Shown: piece after piece, positions 52,769 to 60,445 of the stretch | Layout of the letters: every line of letters starts with the position of its first letter | Position numbering within the stretch: the stretch's first letter is position 1 | DNA from: Bacteroidota bacterium | Lineage (GTDB): Bacteria; Bacteroidota; Bacteroidia; Chitinophagales; Chitinophagaceae | Direction: 5' to 3' | Assembly: GCA_018267965.1 (NCBI GenBank) | Contig: JAFDXK010000005.1 | Location: forward strand, 434,001-498,000 | Length of the DNA: 64,000 nucleotides | Position numbers and translations under genes: made by a program | The notes under the pieces: model-generated | The model's input: only the letters and a program-made list of their open reading frames with translations | Database searches by the model: none | Told to the model about the DNA's origin: nothing

Positions 52769-54208
52769 CTATCCCATCTCTTTCACCAATCCTCCTAATT
52801 TTTTCAATGCCCGGTCTATTTGTGGTGTCCATTGCATACCATAGCTTAGGCGCATGCAATTGCGGTAGCGGTCTTGCAGAGTAAACATACTGCCAGGGGC
52901 GATACTTATTTTATGCTGTATAGCTTCCCTGTAAAGCTCGTAGGTATCAATCTTTTTATCTAACTCCAACCATTGTATAAAACCACCCTTAGGCGCACTC
53001 ATCTTTGTACCTTCAGGAAAATATTCACCTATGGCACGTGTAAACTGCAAACTGTTGGAGTGCAGCGTTTGTCTGAGCTTACGTAAATGGTGTTCATAGC
53101 GTCCTGTTGCAAGAAAATTAGCTATGGCTGCCTGCTGCGCAGTAGCACTGGTAATACTGTGATATAATTTCAGGCGCTTTACTTTATCTAAATATTTGCC
53201 CGGGGCTACCCAGCCTACCCTGTAACCAGGCGCCAATGTTTTAGATACTGAGCTGCACCACAATACATTCCCTTCCTTGTCAAAACTTTTACAAGATTTA
53301 GGACGATTTTTACCAAAATACACATCGCCATACAAATCATCTTCTATCAATGGCACACCATGCTTACTTAAGAGTTTTACCAATGCTTCCTTTTGTTCAT
53401 CAGGCATAGTATACCCTAACGGATTACTAAAGTTGGTGACAAAAAAACAAGCTTTGATGTTATGCTTCTGCAGTGCTTGTTTTACATCATCAGGGTCTAC
53501 ACCCGTTATAGGGTGTGTAGGTAGTTCTACCACTTTCAAACCTATGCTTTGTGCAAAACGCAGTGTACCAAAATATACAGGGCTTTCTACTGCGATTGTA
53601 TCCCCCGGTTTGGTTATCGCCATCAGGCAATATGAGATAGCATTCATGCAACCAGCTGTAGTAATTAAATCTTCAGCTTTCAAACCGCTATCCCATTGAC
53701 GGCTCCATCGTGCTATTTGTGTACGTAGCACATTATTGCCCTGTATAGATTCATAAGAAGTACCATTATCAGGCAATTCTCTCAGCGCCTGTGCCATAGC
53801 TTTATTCAACTTAGCCAACGGTAATATCTCTGGGGCAGGAACACTCAACGAAAATTTGATGATACCCGGCATCACAAAATCATCATACACTTCTGATATA
53901 ATAGCCTCAACATTTTTATTCTTCGTTGTTAAGGATGGGTTACTTTTTTGTAAAGACAATAAAAACTTCGAGGGATTATATTTCACATAATACCCGCTTT
54001 GCGGGCGAGACTCTATAAGACCTTTGCCCTCCAAATGATAATAAGCCTGCAATACAGTGCTCATACTTACTCCTTGCTGTTCGCTCAAACCCCGCACTGA
54101 AGGCAGCTTGTCGCCGATATTTAACACCCTATCCATTATTTGTTGTTCGATACTATCAGCGATATGCAGATAGATATGTCCGTCTTTACCTTGTATTGTT
54201 TTTTTCAT
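52769..54208 (-). CDS. MocR-type regulator (GntR HTH fused to PLP aminotransferase)
   Basis: A 479-residue fusion: GntR winged-helix (about 10-75, SVRGLSEQQGVSMSTVLQAYYHLEGKGLIESRPQSGYYV in outline) and a class I/II aminotransferase domain (about 110-475). The PLP-binding Lys lies in SSVSKTLAPGYRVGW (near 325), with NPLGYTMPDE upstream. MocR proteins often sense PLP or amino-compounds and control divergent genes; here the divergent gene is a DMT-family transporter, followed by a transaminase. A TAATTTCG box 32 bp upstream of the ATG and a TTTG 23 bp further form a weak promoter. Confidence 0.9.
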   Translation of the reverse strand: MKKTIQGKDGHIYLHIADSIEQQIMDRVLNIGDKLPSVRGLSEQQGVSMSTVLQAYYHLEGKGLIESRPQSGYYVKYNPSKFLLSLQKSNPSLTTKNKNVEAIISEVYDDFVMPGIIKFSLSVPAPEILPLAKLNKAMAQALRELPDNGTSYESIQGNNVLRTQIARWSRQWDSGLKAEDLITTAGCMNAISYCLMAITKPGDTIAVESPVYFGTLRFAQSIGLKVVELPTHPITGVDPDDVKQALQKHNIKACFFVTNFSNPLGYTMPDEQKEALVKLLSKHGVPLIEDDLYGDVYFGKNRPKSCKSFDKEGNVLWCSSVSKTLAPGYRVGWVAPGKYLDKVKRLKLYHSITSATAQQAAIANFLATGRYEHHLRKLRQTLHSNSLQFTRAIGEYFPEGTKMSAPKGGFIQWLELDKKIDTYELYREAIQHKISIAPGSMFTLQDRYRNCMRLSYGMQWTPQIDRALKKLGGLVKEMG

Positions 54209-54240
54209 GTGCTGAAATTGTTAAAATCAACTGTTCTGGT

Positions 54241-54275
54241 CGAAATTACAAAAATTGTATCTGTTTTGTTTCAAA
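54241..54275 (-). promoter_or_regulatory. Candidate promoter of the MocR gene
   Basis: Minus-strand TTTG (54272-54275) and TAATTTCG (54241-54248, one mismatch) are 23 bp apart. The 111-bp divergent region also contains GACTTTTG (54285-54292), a one-mismatch -7 box for the transporter on the plus strand. Confidence 0.35.
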
Positions 54276-54319
54276 TAATCTCATGACTTTTGTGATGTTA
54301 ATTGACATTACTTAACCCA

Positions 54320-55270
54320 ATGCACTTTATGTCAAGGCACACTAAAGCTATACTGGCACTTATCTACATTTGTATTATCTGGGGTACCACATACCTGTCT
54401 ATACGTATTGTGGTGAAACACTTCCCGCCCTTCCTGTTTGCTGCAATAAGGCAAATTGTTTCAGGAAGTATCATCATCATTATTGCGCTTGCTATGAACC
54501 GCAAGGCCGACCTAAGCAGGAAGAATATCATTCATCAGGCTATGGTAGGTTTCTTACTCATCACAATGGGTAATGGATTTGTATCATGGGGTGAGAAGTT
54601 TATTCCCAGTGGTGTAGCAGCTTTAATATGTTCGTTGATGCCGTTAAATGCAGTGCTATTAAATGTGGCTATCAATAAAGAAAAAGTAAACCTGTCTATT
54701 ATGTCGGGTTTAGTGATTGGCTTCATGGGGATAGCGTTAATATTCAGAGACAACATTGCAGACCTTGCCAACAGTGCCTATTTATGGGGAATGATAGCTA
54801 CATTCTTTGCATCATCGTGTTGGTCATTGGGTAGTGTATTAAATAAAAAACATGCTTCGCCCACCAATCCTATTTTTAATTCCGGATTACAATTATGCTT
54901 TGGCAGTATAGGATTATTTGTACTCAGTTCATTTATGGATGATTACACGCATCTTGATTTCTTTCAACCCGCTGTGGCCGGCAACATGCTTTACCTGGTG
55001 ATATTTGGCTCTATACTGGCGTACACATTGTATATGTATGCACTTAAAGAATTGCCCATGGGCATTAGCTCGTTGTATGCATATGTAAACCCGTTAGTAG
55101 CAGTACTGATTGGCTTCTGGATATTAAACGAACAACTTACGTGGTACACTGCAGCATCCTTAGCAGCCATAGCAACGGGTGTGTACATAGTAAACTATGG
55201 GTACAGAAAACAACACAAACAAACTCAAGCAGAAAAAGCAGCATTGTTAACCATTCCGGAGGCGGAATAA
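54320..55270 (+). CDS. EamA/DMT-family transporter
   Basis: A 316-residue protein with ten hydrophobic helices in two EamA repeats. The first begins LIYICIIWGTTYLSIRIVVKHFPP (outline), with the conserved WG and the F..IRQIVSG helix; the second has CWSLGSVLNKKHASP and the C-terminal GISSLYAYVNPLVAVLIG..LNEQLTW, a diagnostic EamA motif. It probably exports amino acids or metabolites. Start ATG 54320 or 54329; the frame also has an upstream TTG at 54302. Divergent from the MocR gene; followed after 13 bp by a transaminase. Confidence 0.85.
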   Translation: MHFMSRHTKAILALIYICIIWGTTYLSIRIVVKHFPPFLFAAIRQIVSGSIIIIIALAMNRKADLSRKNIIHQAMVGFLLITMGNGFVSWGEKFIPSGVAALICSLMPLNAVLLNVAINKEKVNLSIMSGLVIGFMGIALIFRDNIADLANSAYLWGMIATFFASSCWSLGSVLNKKHASPTNPIFNSGLQLCFGSIGLFVLSSFMDDYTHLDFFQPAVAGNMLYLVIFGSILAYTLYMYALKELPMGISSLYAYVNPLVAVLIGFWILNEQLTWYTAASLAAIATGVYIVNYGYRKQHKQTQAEKAALLTIPEAE

Positions 55271-55283
55271 AAAAACTTATGTT

Positions 55284-56333
55284 ATGGAATATTCAATTGC
55301 AATTCAGCCACAGGTAAAAAGAGAAGTAAAAGACACTTCATCTATTCCTTTCGGGCAACAGCCAACAGAACATATGTTCATTGCCGAATATAAAGACGGG
55401 CAATGGCAAAATAGTAGAATTGTTCCGTTTGCCAACCTAACACTCAGTCCGTTTGCATTATGCCTGCACTACGGACAAACGGTATTCGAAGGCATGAAAG
55501 CATTCCTGATGAATGACGGAAGGGTTAATATTTTCCGTCCTGACAAACACTATGAACGCTTTGCCCTTTCGTTGGAAAGAATGTGTATCCCTGTAGTCCC
55601 TAAAGGATTGTTCACCGAAGCACTGCACCAACTTATACAATTAGATAGCGCATGGGTACCTAATCATCCTCATGGCTCACTATACATTCGTCCGTTTGTA
55701 TTTGCATCGGAAAGCAAACTGGGTGTAAAAGCGGCAGACGAATACATCTTTATGATAGTGTGCACCCCGGCTTATCAATACTATACAAAGCCACTAAAAG
55801 TAAAAGTAGAAGAGAAGTTTGTACGTGCTGCTGATGGAGGTACCGGTGCCACTAAATGTGGCGGCAACTACGGTGGTGCCCTCTATCCTACTAAACTGGC
55901 ACGTGAAGCCGGCTATGACCAAGTGCTATGGACTGATAGTAAAACACATGAGCTGATCGAAGAGTCGGGCACAATGAATGGAATGTTTGTAGTAAACGAT
56001 ACATTGCTTACCCCACCGTTATCGGGCACCATATTAGATGGCATAACACGCGACTCTATGCTGGCCATTGCAAACGACATGGGTATAAAAACAGATGTAC
56101 GTCCAATACGCTACAAAGAAATAATTGAAGCGCTTGAAAATGGCAAAAAAGTAGAAGCATTTGGTGCAGGCACAGCGGCTGTAATAGCTCCTATAGAAAT
56201 AATAGCTGTGAATGGCAAAGAATACAAATGCTATTTAGGGGAAGATGCACTTATGTATAAATTGCAAAAAGTCTTGTTGAACATACGCAAGGGTGGTGCT
56301 GTAGACAAACACAACTGGAATTACATCATTTAA
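55284..56333 (+). CDS. ilvE: Branched-chain amino acid aminotransferase
   Basis: A 349-residue fold-type IV PLP enzyme of the BCAT group II length class. The catalytic Lys is Lys191 in GATKCGGNYGG; the PLP phosphate loop and the IEESGTMNGMF segment (about 230) are present, plus GTAAVIAPI near 290. It interconverts Val/Leu/Ile and their 2-oxoacids. It lies between a transporter and a GNAT gene with 1-13 bp gaps, so it is probably co-transcribed with them. Because of this context the true substrate may be another amino acid, though the sequence gives no sign of that. Confidence 0.9.
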   Translation: MEYSIAIQPQVKREVKDTSSIPFGQQPTEHMFIAEYKDGQWQNSRIVPFANLTLSPFALCLHYGQTVFEGMKAFLMNDGRVNIFRPDKHYERFALSLERMCIPVVPKGLFTEALHQLIQLDSAWVPNHPHGSLYIRPFVFASESKLGVKAADEYIFMIVCTPAYQYYTKPLKVKVEEKFVRAADGGTGATKCGGNYGGALYPTKLAREAGYDQVLWTDSKTHELIEESGTMNGMFVVNDTLLTPPLSGTILDGITRDSMLAIANDMGIKTDVRPIRYKEIIEALENGKKVEAFGAGTAAVIAPIEIIAVNGKEYKCYLGEDALMYKLQKVLLNIRKGGAVDKHNWNYII

Positions 56334-56334
56334 T

Positions 56335-56799
56335 ATGGAACCAATTACTATAGATTATAAAGGCTACACCATAACCACCGATAAATCGTTGATGATTGTT
56401 AAAGACATTCATCAGTGGCTATCAACCGAAGCGTATTGGTGTAAAAATATTCCGCTACATATTGTTCAAACCGCATTTAATAACTCGTATTGTATAGGAG
56501 TAATTAAAGATGGAAAGCAAATAGGTTATGCACGTTTCATTACAGACTATGCAGTATTTGCCTATCTGGCAGATGTATATGTAAAAGAACCGCATCGCGG
56601 CATTGGCTTAAGTAAAAAGATGATGGATATATTAATGAATCTGGATTGGGTAAAAACCTTACGCGGCATTTCACTGGCAACGTTGAATGCACATGGGCTA
56701 TATGAACAATATGGCTTTGAAGTTCATAAAAATCCTGACAGGATAATGAACATCGCCCGACCAAATATTTATGGAGATATGAACAACCCTTGCTCATGA
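56335..56799 (+). CDS. GNAT-family N-acetyltransferase
   Basis: A 154-residue protein with the GNAT fold. The acetyl-CoA pyrophosphate-binding segment is PHRGIGLSKKMMD (near 86-98), with the family's preceding beta strand AYLADVYVKE and the C-terminal LYEQYGFE motif. The substrate is unknown; location in the MocR-linked run suggests a small amino compound. It begins 1 bp after ilvE. Confidence 0.88.
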   Translation: MEPITIDYKGYTITTDKSLMIVKDIHQWLSTEAYWCKNIPLHIVQTAFNNSYCIGVIKDGKQIGYARFITDYAVFAYLADVYVKEPHRGIGLSKKMMDILMNLDWVKTLRGISLATLNAHGLYEQYGFEVHKNPDRIMNIARPNIYGDMNNPCS

Positions 56800-57575
56800 A
56801 AATATACACAGTAGACGCATTTACAGACACTTTATTTGGTGGCAATCCTGCTGCTGTATGCCCATTAAATAAATGGCTTACTGACGAGATGATGCAGAAA
56901 ATTGCATTTGAAAACAACCTGGCAGAAACCGCTTTCATTGTTCAGGAACAAGAAGGCTACCGCATACGATGGTTTACACCTGCAACAGAAGTAGAGCTAT
57001 GCGGACACGCAACTTTAGCATCAGCGCATGTTTTCTTTAATCATCTTAAAATTGAAACAGACACAATCATTTTCAATAGCTTAAGTGGCCCGCTTGCTGT
57101 AACAAAGAATGGAGCTCTGTTAACTTTAAACTTTCCCGCAGATGTATTTCAAAACATCGAACAAACACAAAAACTAAGGAATTGCTTTTCTATTAAACCA
57201 GTTGAAATCCTGAAAGGCAAAACCGATTATATGTTCGTTTTCAACAAACAGAAAAACATTGAAAATATCGCGCCAAAATATGATGCCATTGCACAGTTAA
57301 CAGATGCGCGTGGGGTAATCATTACAGCTCCGGGCAATGAGGTTGATTTTGTTTCTCGTTTTTTTGCTCCGCAATCCGGCATCAATGAAGATCCTGTAAC
57401 AGGCTCAGCCCACACAACGCTGACCCCTTACTGGAGTAAGAACCTGAACAAAACAAAATTTAATGCTTTACAACTATCTGAAAGGAAAGGAAAATTGCAT
57501 TGTGAATTATTAAACAATCGTGTCCTTATTTCAGGGCAAGCAGTTACTTATATGATTGGCGACATTCAATTATAA
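56796..57575 (+). CDS. PhzF-family isomerase-like protein
   Basis: A 259-residue protein of the PhzF / diaminopimelate-epimerase-like fold: DAFTDTLFGGNPAAV at the N-terminus, the catalytic-type Glu in NNLAETAF (Glu44), the GHATLASAH motif and the second-half DPVTGSAHT. PhzF in phenazine synthesis is an isomerase; most family members are uncharacterised. The start is ATG 56796 because it overlaps the GNAT stop in an ATGA arrangement, giving translational coupling. TTG 56790 is not needed. Confidence 0.9.
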   Translation: MKIYTVDAFTDTLFGGNPAAVCPLNKWLTDEMMQKIAFENNLAETAFIVQEQEGYRIRWFTPATEVELCGHATLASAHVFFNHLKIETDTIIFNSLSGPLAVTKNGALLTLNFPADVFQNIEQTQKLRNCFSIKPVEILKGKTDYMFVFNKQKNIENIAPKYDAIAQLTDARGVIITAPGNEVDFVSRFFAPQSGINEDPVTGSAHTTLTPYWSKNLNKTKFNALQLSERKGKLHCELLNNRVLISGQAVTYMIGDIQL

Positions 57576-57587
57576 AAATCACAAGTT

Positions 57588-58154
57588 ATGAGTATACCAT
57601 ATTTAAAAAGTGCCATCCGCCAGTTTGAGATGTATAAAAAACTGGGAGAAGGCGCCATGCAACAAATACCCGACGATAAACTGAATTGGCAGGCTAATGA
57701 AGACAGCAACAGCGTTGCCGTAATTGTAAAACACCTGTGGGGTAACATGCTCAGTCGCTGGACTGATTTTCTTACAACAGATGGCGAAAAACCCTGGCGT
57801 GAAAGGGATGCAGAGTTTGACAATGATTTGTCTACTCGTGAATCCATTATGCAAAAATGGAACGAAGGTTGGCAGTGTTTATTTAATGCGCTAAGCAGCA
57901 TTACTGATGATGACTTGGAACGCATTATCTATATCCGCAATGAAGGGCATACCATATTAGAAGCCACGAACAGACAGATAGCCCATTACTCATACCATGT
58001 AGGGCAAATTGTATATATAGCCAAGCTGGTAAAAAGTGGCGACTGGCATACATTATCTATTGCACGAAATCAATCAAAGCAGTATAACGACAAGAAATTT
58101 TCTGAAGAAAAAGGCACACGCCATTTTACGGATGAATGGTTAAACAAAAAATAA
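57588..58154 (+). CDS. DinB-superfamily protein (DUF1572-like)
   Basis: A 188-residue four-helix-bundle protein. Putative metal ligands are the His of VIVKHLWGNM (near 49) and the two His of QIAHYSYHVGQIVYI (near 133-137), the usual DinB triad. Family members bind a metal and some act on thiols such as bacillithiol; no role is established for this one. Last gene of the run that begins with the transporter, 12 bp after the PhzF gene, and ended by a shared terminator. Confidence 0.85.
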   Translation: MSIPYLKSAIRQFEMYKKLGEGAMQQIPDDKLNWQANEDSNSVAVIVKHLWGNMLSRWTDFLTTDGEKPWRERDAEFDNDLSTRESIMQKWNEGWQCLFNALSSITDDDLERIIYIRNEGHTILEATNRQIAHYSYHVGQIVYIAKLVKSGDWHTLSIARNQSKQYNDKKFSEEKGTRHFTDEWLNKK

Positions 58155-58157
58155 TAG

Positions 58158-58186
58158 AAGCCCTGCAATAGCGGGGCTTTTATTTT
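58158..58186. terminator. Intrinsic terminator after the DinB gene
   Basis: AAGCCCTGC (58158-58166) pairs with GCGGGGCTT (58171-58179), one G-U wobble, 4-nt loop, then TTATTTT. It also lies just past the stop of the convergent membrane gene and could serve both. Confidence 0.85.
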
Positions 58187-58568
58187 AATCGTGCTTTGTA
58201 TGCTTCTCCATTGCTTTCTTCTCTATGAAATAAGACAGCAACAATCCGAGTCCACCACAGATACCGATAAGAGAAAAATAGATAGCCGGATTCTCCTGAA
58301 TATATTTACCCCCTTCGCTATCGGTTCTTACTACGGGATACATATTATCAATCAACTGTGCCAGAAACAAGCCAACACCTACACCAATCATTAGTAACCC
58401 ATATTTTAAGTAGGTAAGCGAACCGAATTTCTTATGACCTTCTCTGGGATTAATGCCCCTTTCAATCAGCGCCATATTTTCCTTATTACGCAAATAGTAT
58501 ATACCAAAAATTGTTGCCGCCATACATATAAACAGAATGATCGGTATCATCGCCCTTGTTGCTTCCAT
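58185..58568 (-). CDS. DUF6249-like small membrane protein
   Basis: A 127-residue protein with three hydrophobic segments (about 8-25, 53-75, 95-115). The N-terminal MIPIILFICMAATIFGIYYLRNKENMALIERGINP (outline), a helix followed by NKE..ALIERG, fits the DUF6249 family as I know it. Its function is unknown; it is close to an ECF sigma factor, divergent from it with a 131-bp gap. Confidence 0.7.
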   Translation of the reverse strand: MEATRAMIPIILFICMAATIFGIYYLRNKENMALIERGINPREGHKKFGSLTYLKYGLLMIGVGVGLFLAQLIDNMYPVVRTDSEGGKYIQENPAIYFSLIGICGGLGLLLSYFIEKKAMEKHTKHD

Positions 58569-58632
58569 AAACCGGTTATTTTAAAAAGTTATTAATTGGT
58601 TGATATATCTATGACGCCAATCAATACAATAA

Positions 58633-58666
58633 GGTTACAAAAAGTTTCAGTATTTTTTCTGTAACC
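58633..58666. promoter_or_regulatory. Dyad upstream of the ECF sigma gene
   Basis: GGTTACA (58633-58639) and TGTAACC (58660-58666) form a perfect inverted pair with 20 bp between them, 33 bp upstream of the sigma-factor ATG. It could be a regulator-binding site for the sigma gene or the divergent membrane gene. Confidence 0.4.
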
Positions 58667-58699
58667 TAAAGGGGTATTACAGTTTCTTAGTATTATCAC

Positions 58700-59281
58700 A
58701 TGCACGAACTACAGGATACTGATATTGTACAATCGGTATTGCTTGGCGATAAAACCCGCTATGCAATATTGGTAGAGCGCTACCAGTCTTTTGTATTTAC
58801 TATCATAGGCAGGCTGATTCCAACCCGTGAGGAGGCAGAAGATGTAGCACAGGAAGTATTTGTGAAGGCCTATTTATCACTGGCGGGCTTCAAAGGCAAT
58901 AGTAAATTCAGTACGTGGTTATATACCATAGCACATACAACAGCTATATCGCACCTTAGAAAGAACCGTATAGAACCCCTGTTTGTTGACGATGAAAAGC
59001 TGTCTGATTATCTTGACAACAAACAACACACAGTAAACAACACCAATACCCAAGACCAAAGAACAGCTATAAACAATGCCATAAAACAACTGGCAGCAGA
59101 TGATGCAGAGATCATTACCCTATTCTACCTGGCAGGACAATCGACAGAAGAGATAGCAGCCATTACAAACCTTGAGATCAACAACATAAAAGTAAAGCTG
59201 CATCGTGCCAGACAAAAACTGAAAGACATTGTTGAGCGAACCTATGGTAAAGAAGCACAACTGTTATACCGTGAACAATAA
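58700..59281 (+). CDS. ECF-family RNA polymerase sigma factor
   Basis: A 193-residue sigma-70-type ECF factor: region 2 (about 18-90, with EEAEDVAQEVFVKAYLSLAGF and FSTWLYTIAHTTAISHLRKN in outline) and region 4 (about 125-180, LFYLAGQSTEEIAAITNLEINNIKVKLHRARQKL). It directs RNA polymerase to a specific promoter set. The next gene, 23 bp downstream, encodes a likely membrane anti-sigma partner, the usual arrangement. Confidence 0.92.
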   Translation: MHELQDTDIVQSVLLGDKTRYAILVERYQSFVFTIIGRLIPTREEAEDVAQEVFVKAYLSLAGFKGNSKFSTWLYTIAHTTAISHLRKNRIEPLFVDDEKLSDYLDNKQHTVNNTNTQDQRTAINNAIKQLAADDAEIITLFYLAGQSTEEIAAITNLEINNIKVKLHRARQKLKDIVERTYGKEAQLLYREQ

Positions 59282-59304
59282 TTAACTAATTTTAATACCC
59301 AGAT

Positions 59305-59682
59305 ATGAAACAGGAAGAACGAGAATTGGATGAACTGATGAGAAAGCTGGAAGCTGAGCAACCCTCTATGCGTTTTACCAAAAACGTTATGGAGTCGATT
59401 GTGGGGCTTCAGATTGCACCGTCTGCCGGACGCTATATCAATCTGCTGGTGGTACGTAGTATTGCCGCCCTTCTTGTACTATCGTTAGTAATAGCATGCA
59501 TGTACGTACTAATAAGCCCGGGAGCCACTAACGTACCGTTTGCATATAATAAGCTAACTAGCCATATTCCTCATTCATACGCATGGTATATCGTGGGCTT
59601 CAACATCATACTGTTATTAGTATTAGCAGAGCTATGGCTGAGTAGTAAGCGCAGGATAAAGTACCTAGAGCGAATGAACTAA
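59305..59682 (+). CDS. Putative membrane anti-sigma factor
   Basis: A 125-residue protein directly downstream of the ECF gene. An N-terminal cytoplasmic helical part (MKQEERELDELMRKLEAEQ) is followed by two transmembrane helices (about 46-68 and 92-111). No zinc-binding HxxxCxxC motif is seen, so it is not a ZAS-type anti-sigma; the assignment rests on context. Its C-terminal 18 bp overlap the convergent HAD gene. Confidence 0.6.
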   Translation: MKQEERELDELMRKLEAEQPSMRFTKNVMESIVGLQIAPSAGRYINLLVVRSIAALLVLSLVIACMYVLISPGATNVPFAYNKLTSHIPHSYAWYIVGFNIILLLVLAELWLSSKRRIKYLERMN

Positions 59683-60318
59683 TTCCAAACTAAACTCCTC
59701 CATGCTCTTCAGTTTAGCATCAGCTAAAACAAATCGTGGGTCGTCGTGATGCAAAGGGTCTGGCACTGCTATCACTTTCATCCTGGCAGCCTTACCTGCA
59801 ATCATCCCATTTACCGAATCTTCCAATACTAAACATTGCAGAGCAGTGCTTCCCAGTTGTTCTGCACAATGTAAAAACACTGCCGGGTGTGGCTTGCCAA
59901 ACTCTACTTCGTCTGCCGAAGTGATACAATCGAAATAATGCCTGATACCAAAATGTTCTACCAAGTCATTTATCATGCGTATTGGCGACGACGAGGCTAA
60001 ACCTATTTTGAAATTATTATCCTTTAATAATTGTAACGCCTTCTCTACTCCAATCATAATATTTCCCTGCTCTTTGGTCAGTGCAATAATATCATCCAGT
60101 ATTTCCTCTGCCACTTCCTGGGAACTGGCTCCCTCCCATGGATATTTTACAGACCAAAATTCTGTTACCTCATATATATGAAAACCACGTGTGTCTTTGA
60201 ATCGCTCTCTTGTTATCGGGATACCATGTTTTTCGGCCACGCGCAGCATACTCACCCCCCACAATGGTTCTGTATCAAACAAAAGCCCGTCCATATCAAA
60301 TAATACCGTGTTAATCAT
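59665..60318 (-). CDS. HAD-family hydrolase, HxpB/YniC-like phosphatase
   Basis: A 217-residue HAD phosphatase: motif I FDMDGLLFDTEPLW (Asp8 nucleophile, Asp10), a helical cap domain (about 15-85), motif II GLASSSP, motif III Lys in GKPHP, and motif IV LEDSVNGMIAG. Sequence layout is closest to hexitol phosphatase B / beta-phosphoglucomutase-type enzymes; the substrate is a sugar phosphate in that group. Transcribed alone; a GATATTTG box, one mismatch from the -7 consensus, lies 18 bp upstream within a CCGCAA/TTGCGG dyad. Confidence 0.88.
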   Translation of the reverse strand: MINTVLFDMDGLLFDTEPLWGVSMLRVAEKHGIPITRERFKDTRGFHIYEVTEFWSVKYPWEGASSQEVAEEILDDIIALTKEQGNIMIGVEKALQLLKDNNFKIGLASSSPIRMINDLVEHFGIRHYFDCITSADEVEFGKPHPAVFLHCAEQLGSTALQCLVLEDSVNGMIAGKAARMKVIAVPDPLHHDDPRFVLADAKLKSMEEFSLELVHSL

Positions 60319-60333
60319 AGATTCTTAATTACT

Positions 60334-60371
60334 CCGCAAATATCTGTCTTGCGGGTGAAATTTCGGGTGAA
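60334..60371. promoter_or_regulatory. Dyad and direct repeat between the HAD and M16 genes
   Basis: CCGCAA (60334-60339) and TTGCGG (60349-60354) are an inverted pair 9 bp apart, overlapping a probable -7 box of the HAD gene (60337-60344). GGGTGAA is repeated at 60353 and 60365, 12 bp apart. Candidate operator, with weak evidence. Confidence 0.3.
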
Positions 60372-60419
60372 TTTAACCGATTAGCTTTAATTAACATTTA
60401 TCTCTAAAATCTATTCGTT

Positions 60420-60427
60420 TACTTTTG
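60420..60427 (+). promoter_or_regulatory. -7 element of the first M16 peptidase
   Basis: TACTTTTG matches TAnnTTTG, 18 bp before ATG 60446. The TTG at 60425 that opens the reading frame lies inside this box and so cannot be the start. Confidence 0.55.
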
Positions 60428-60445
60428 CAGCAAAATATCATTCTT

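Noticed and set aside
60425-60445. TTG start at 60425 for the M16 peptidase
   Set aside because: It falls inside the -7 promoter box, and the signal peptide begins properly at ATG 60446.
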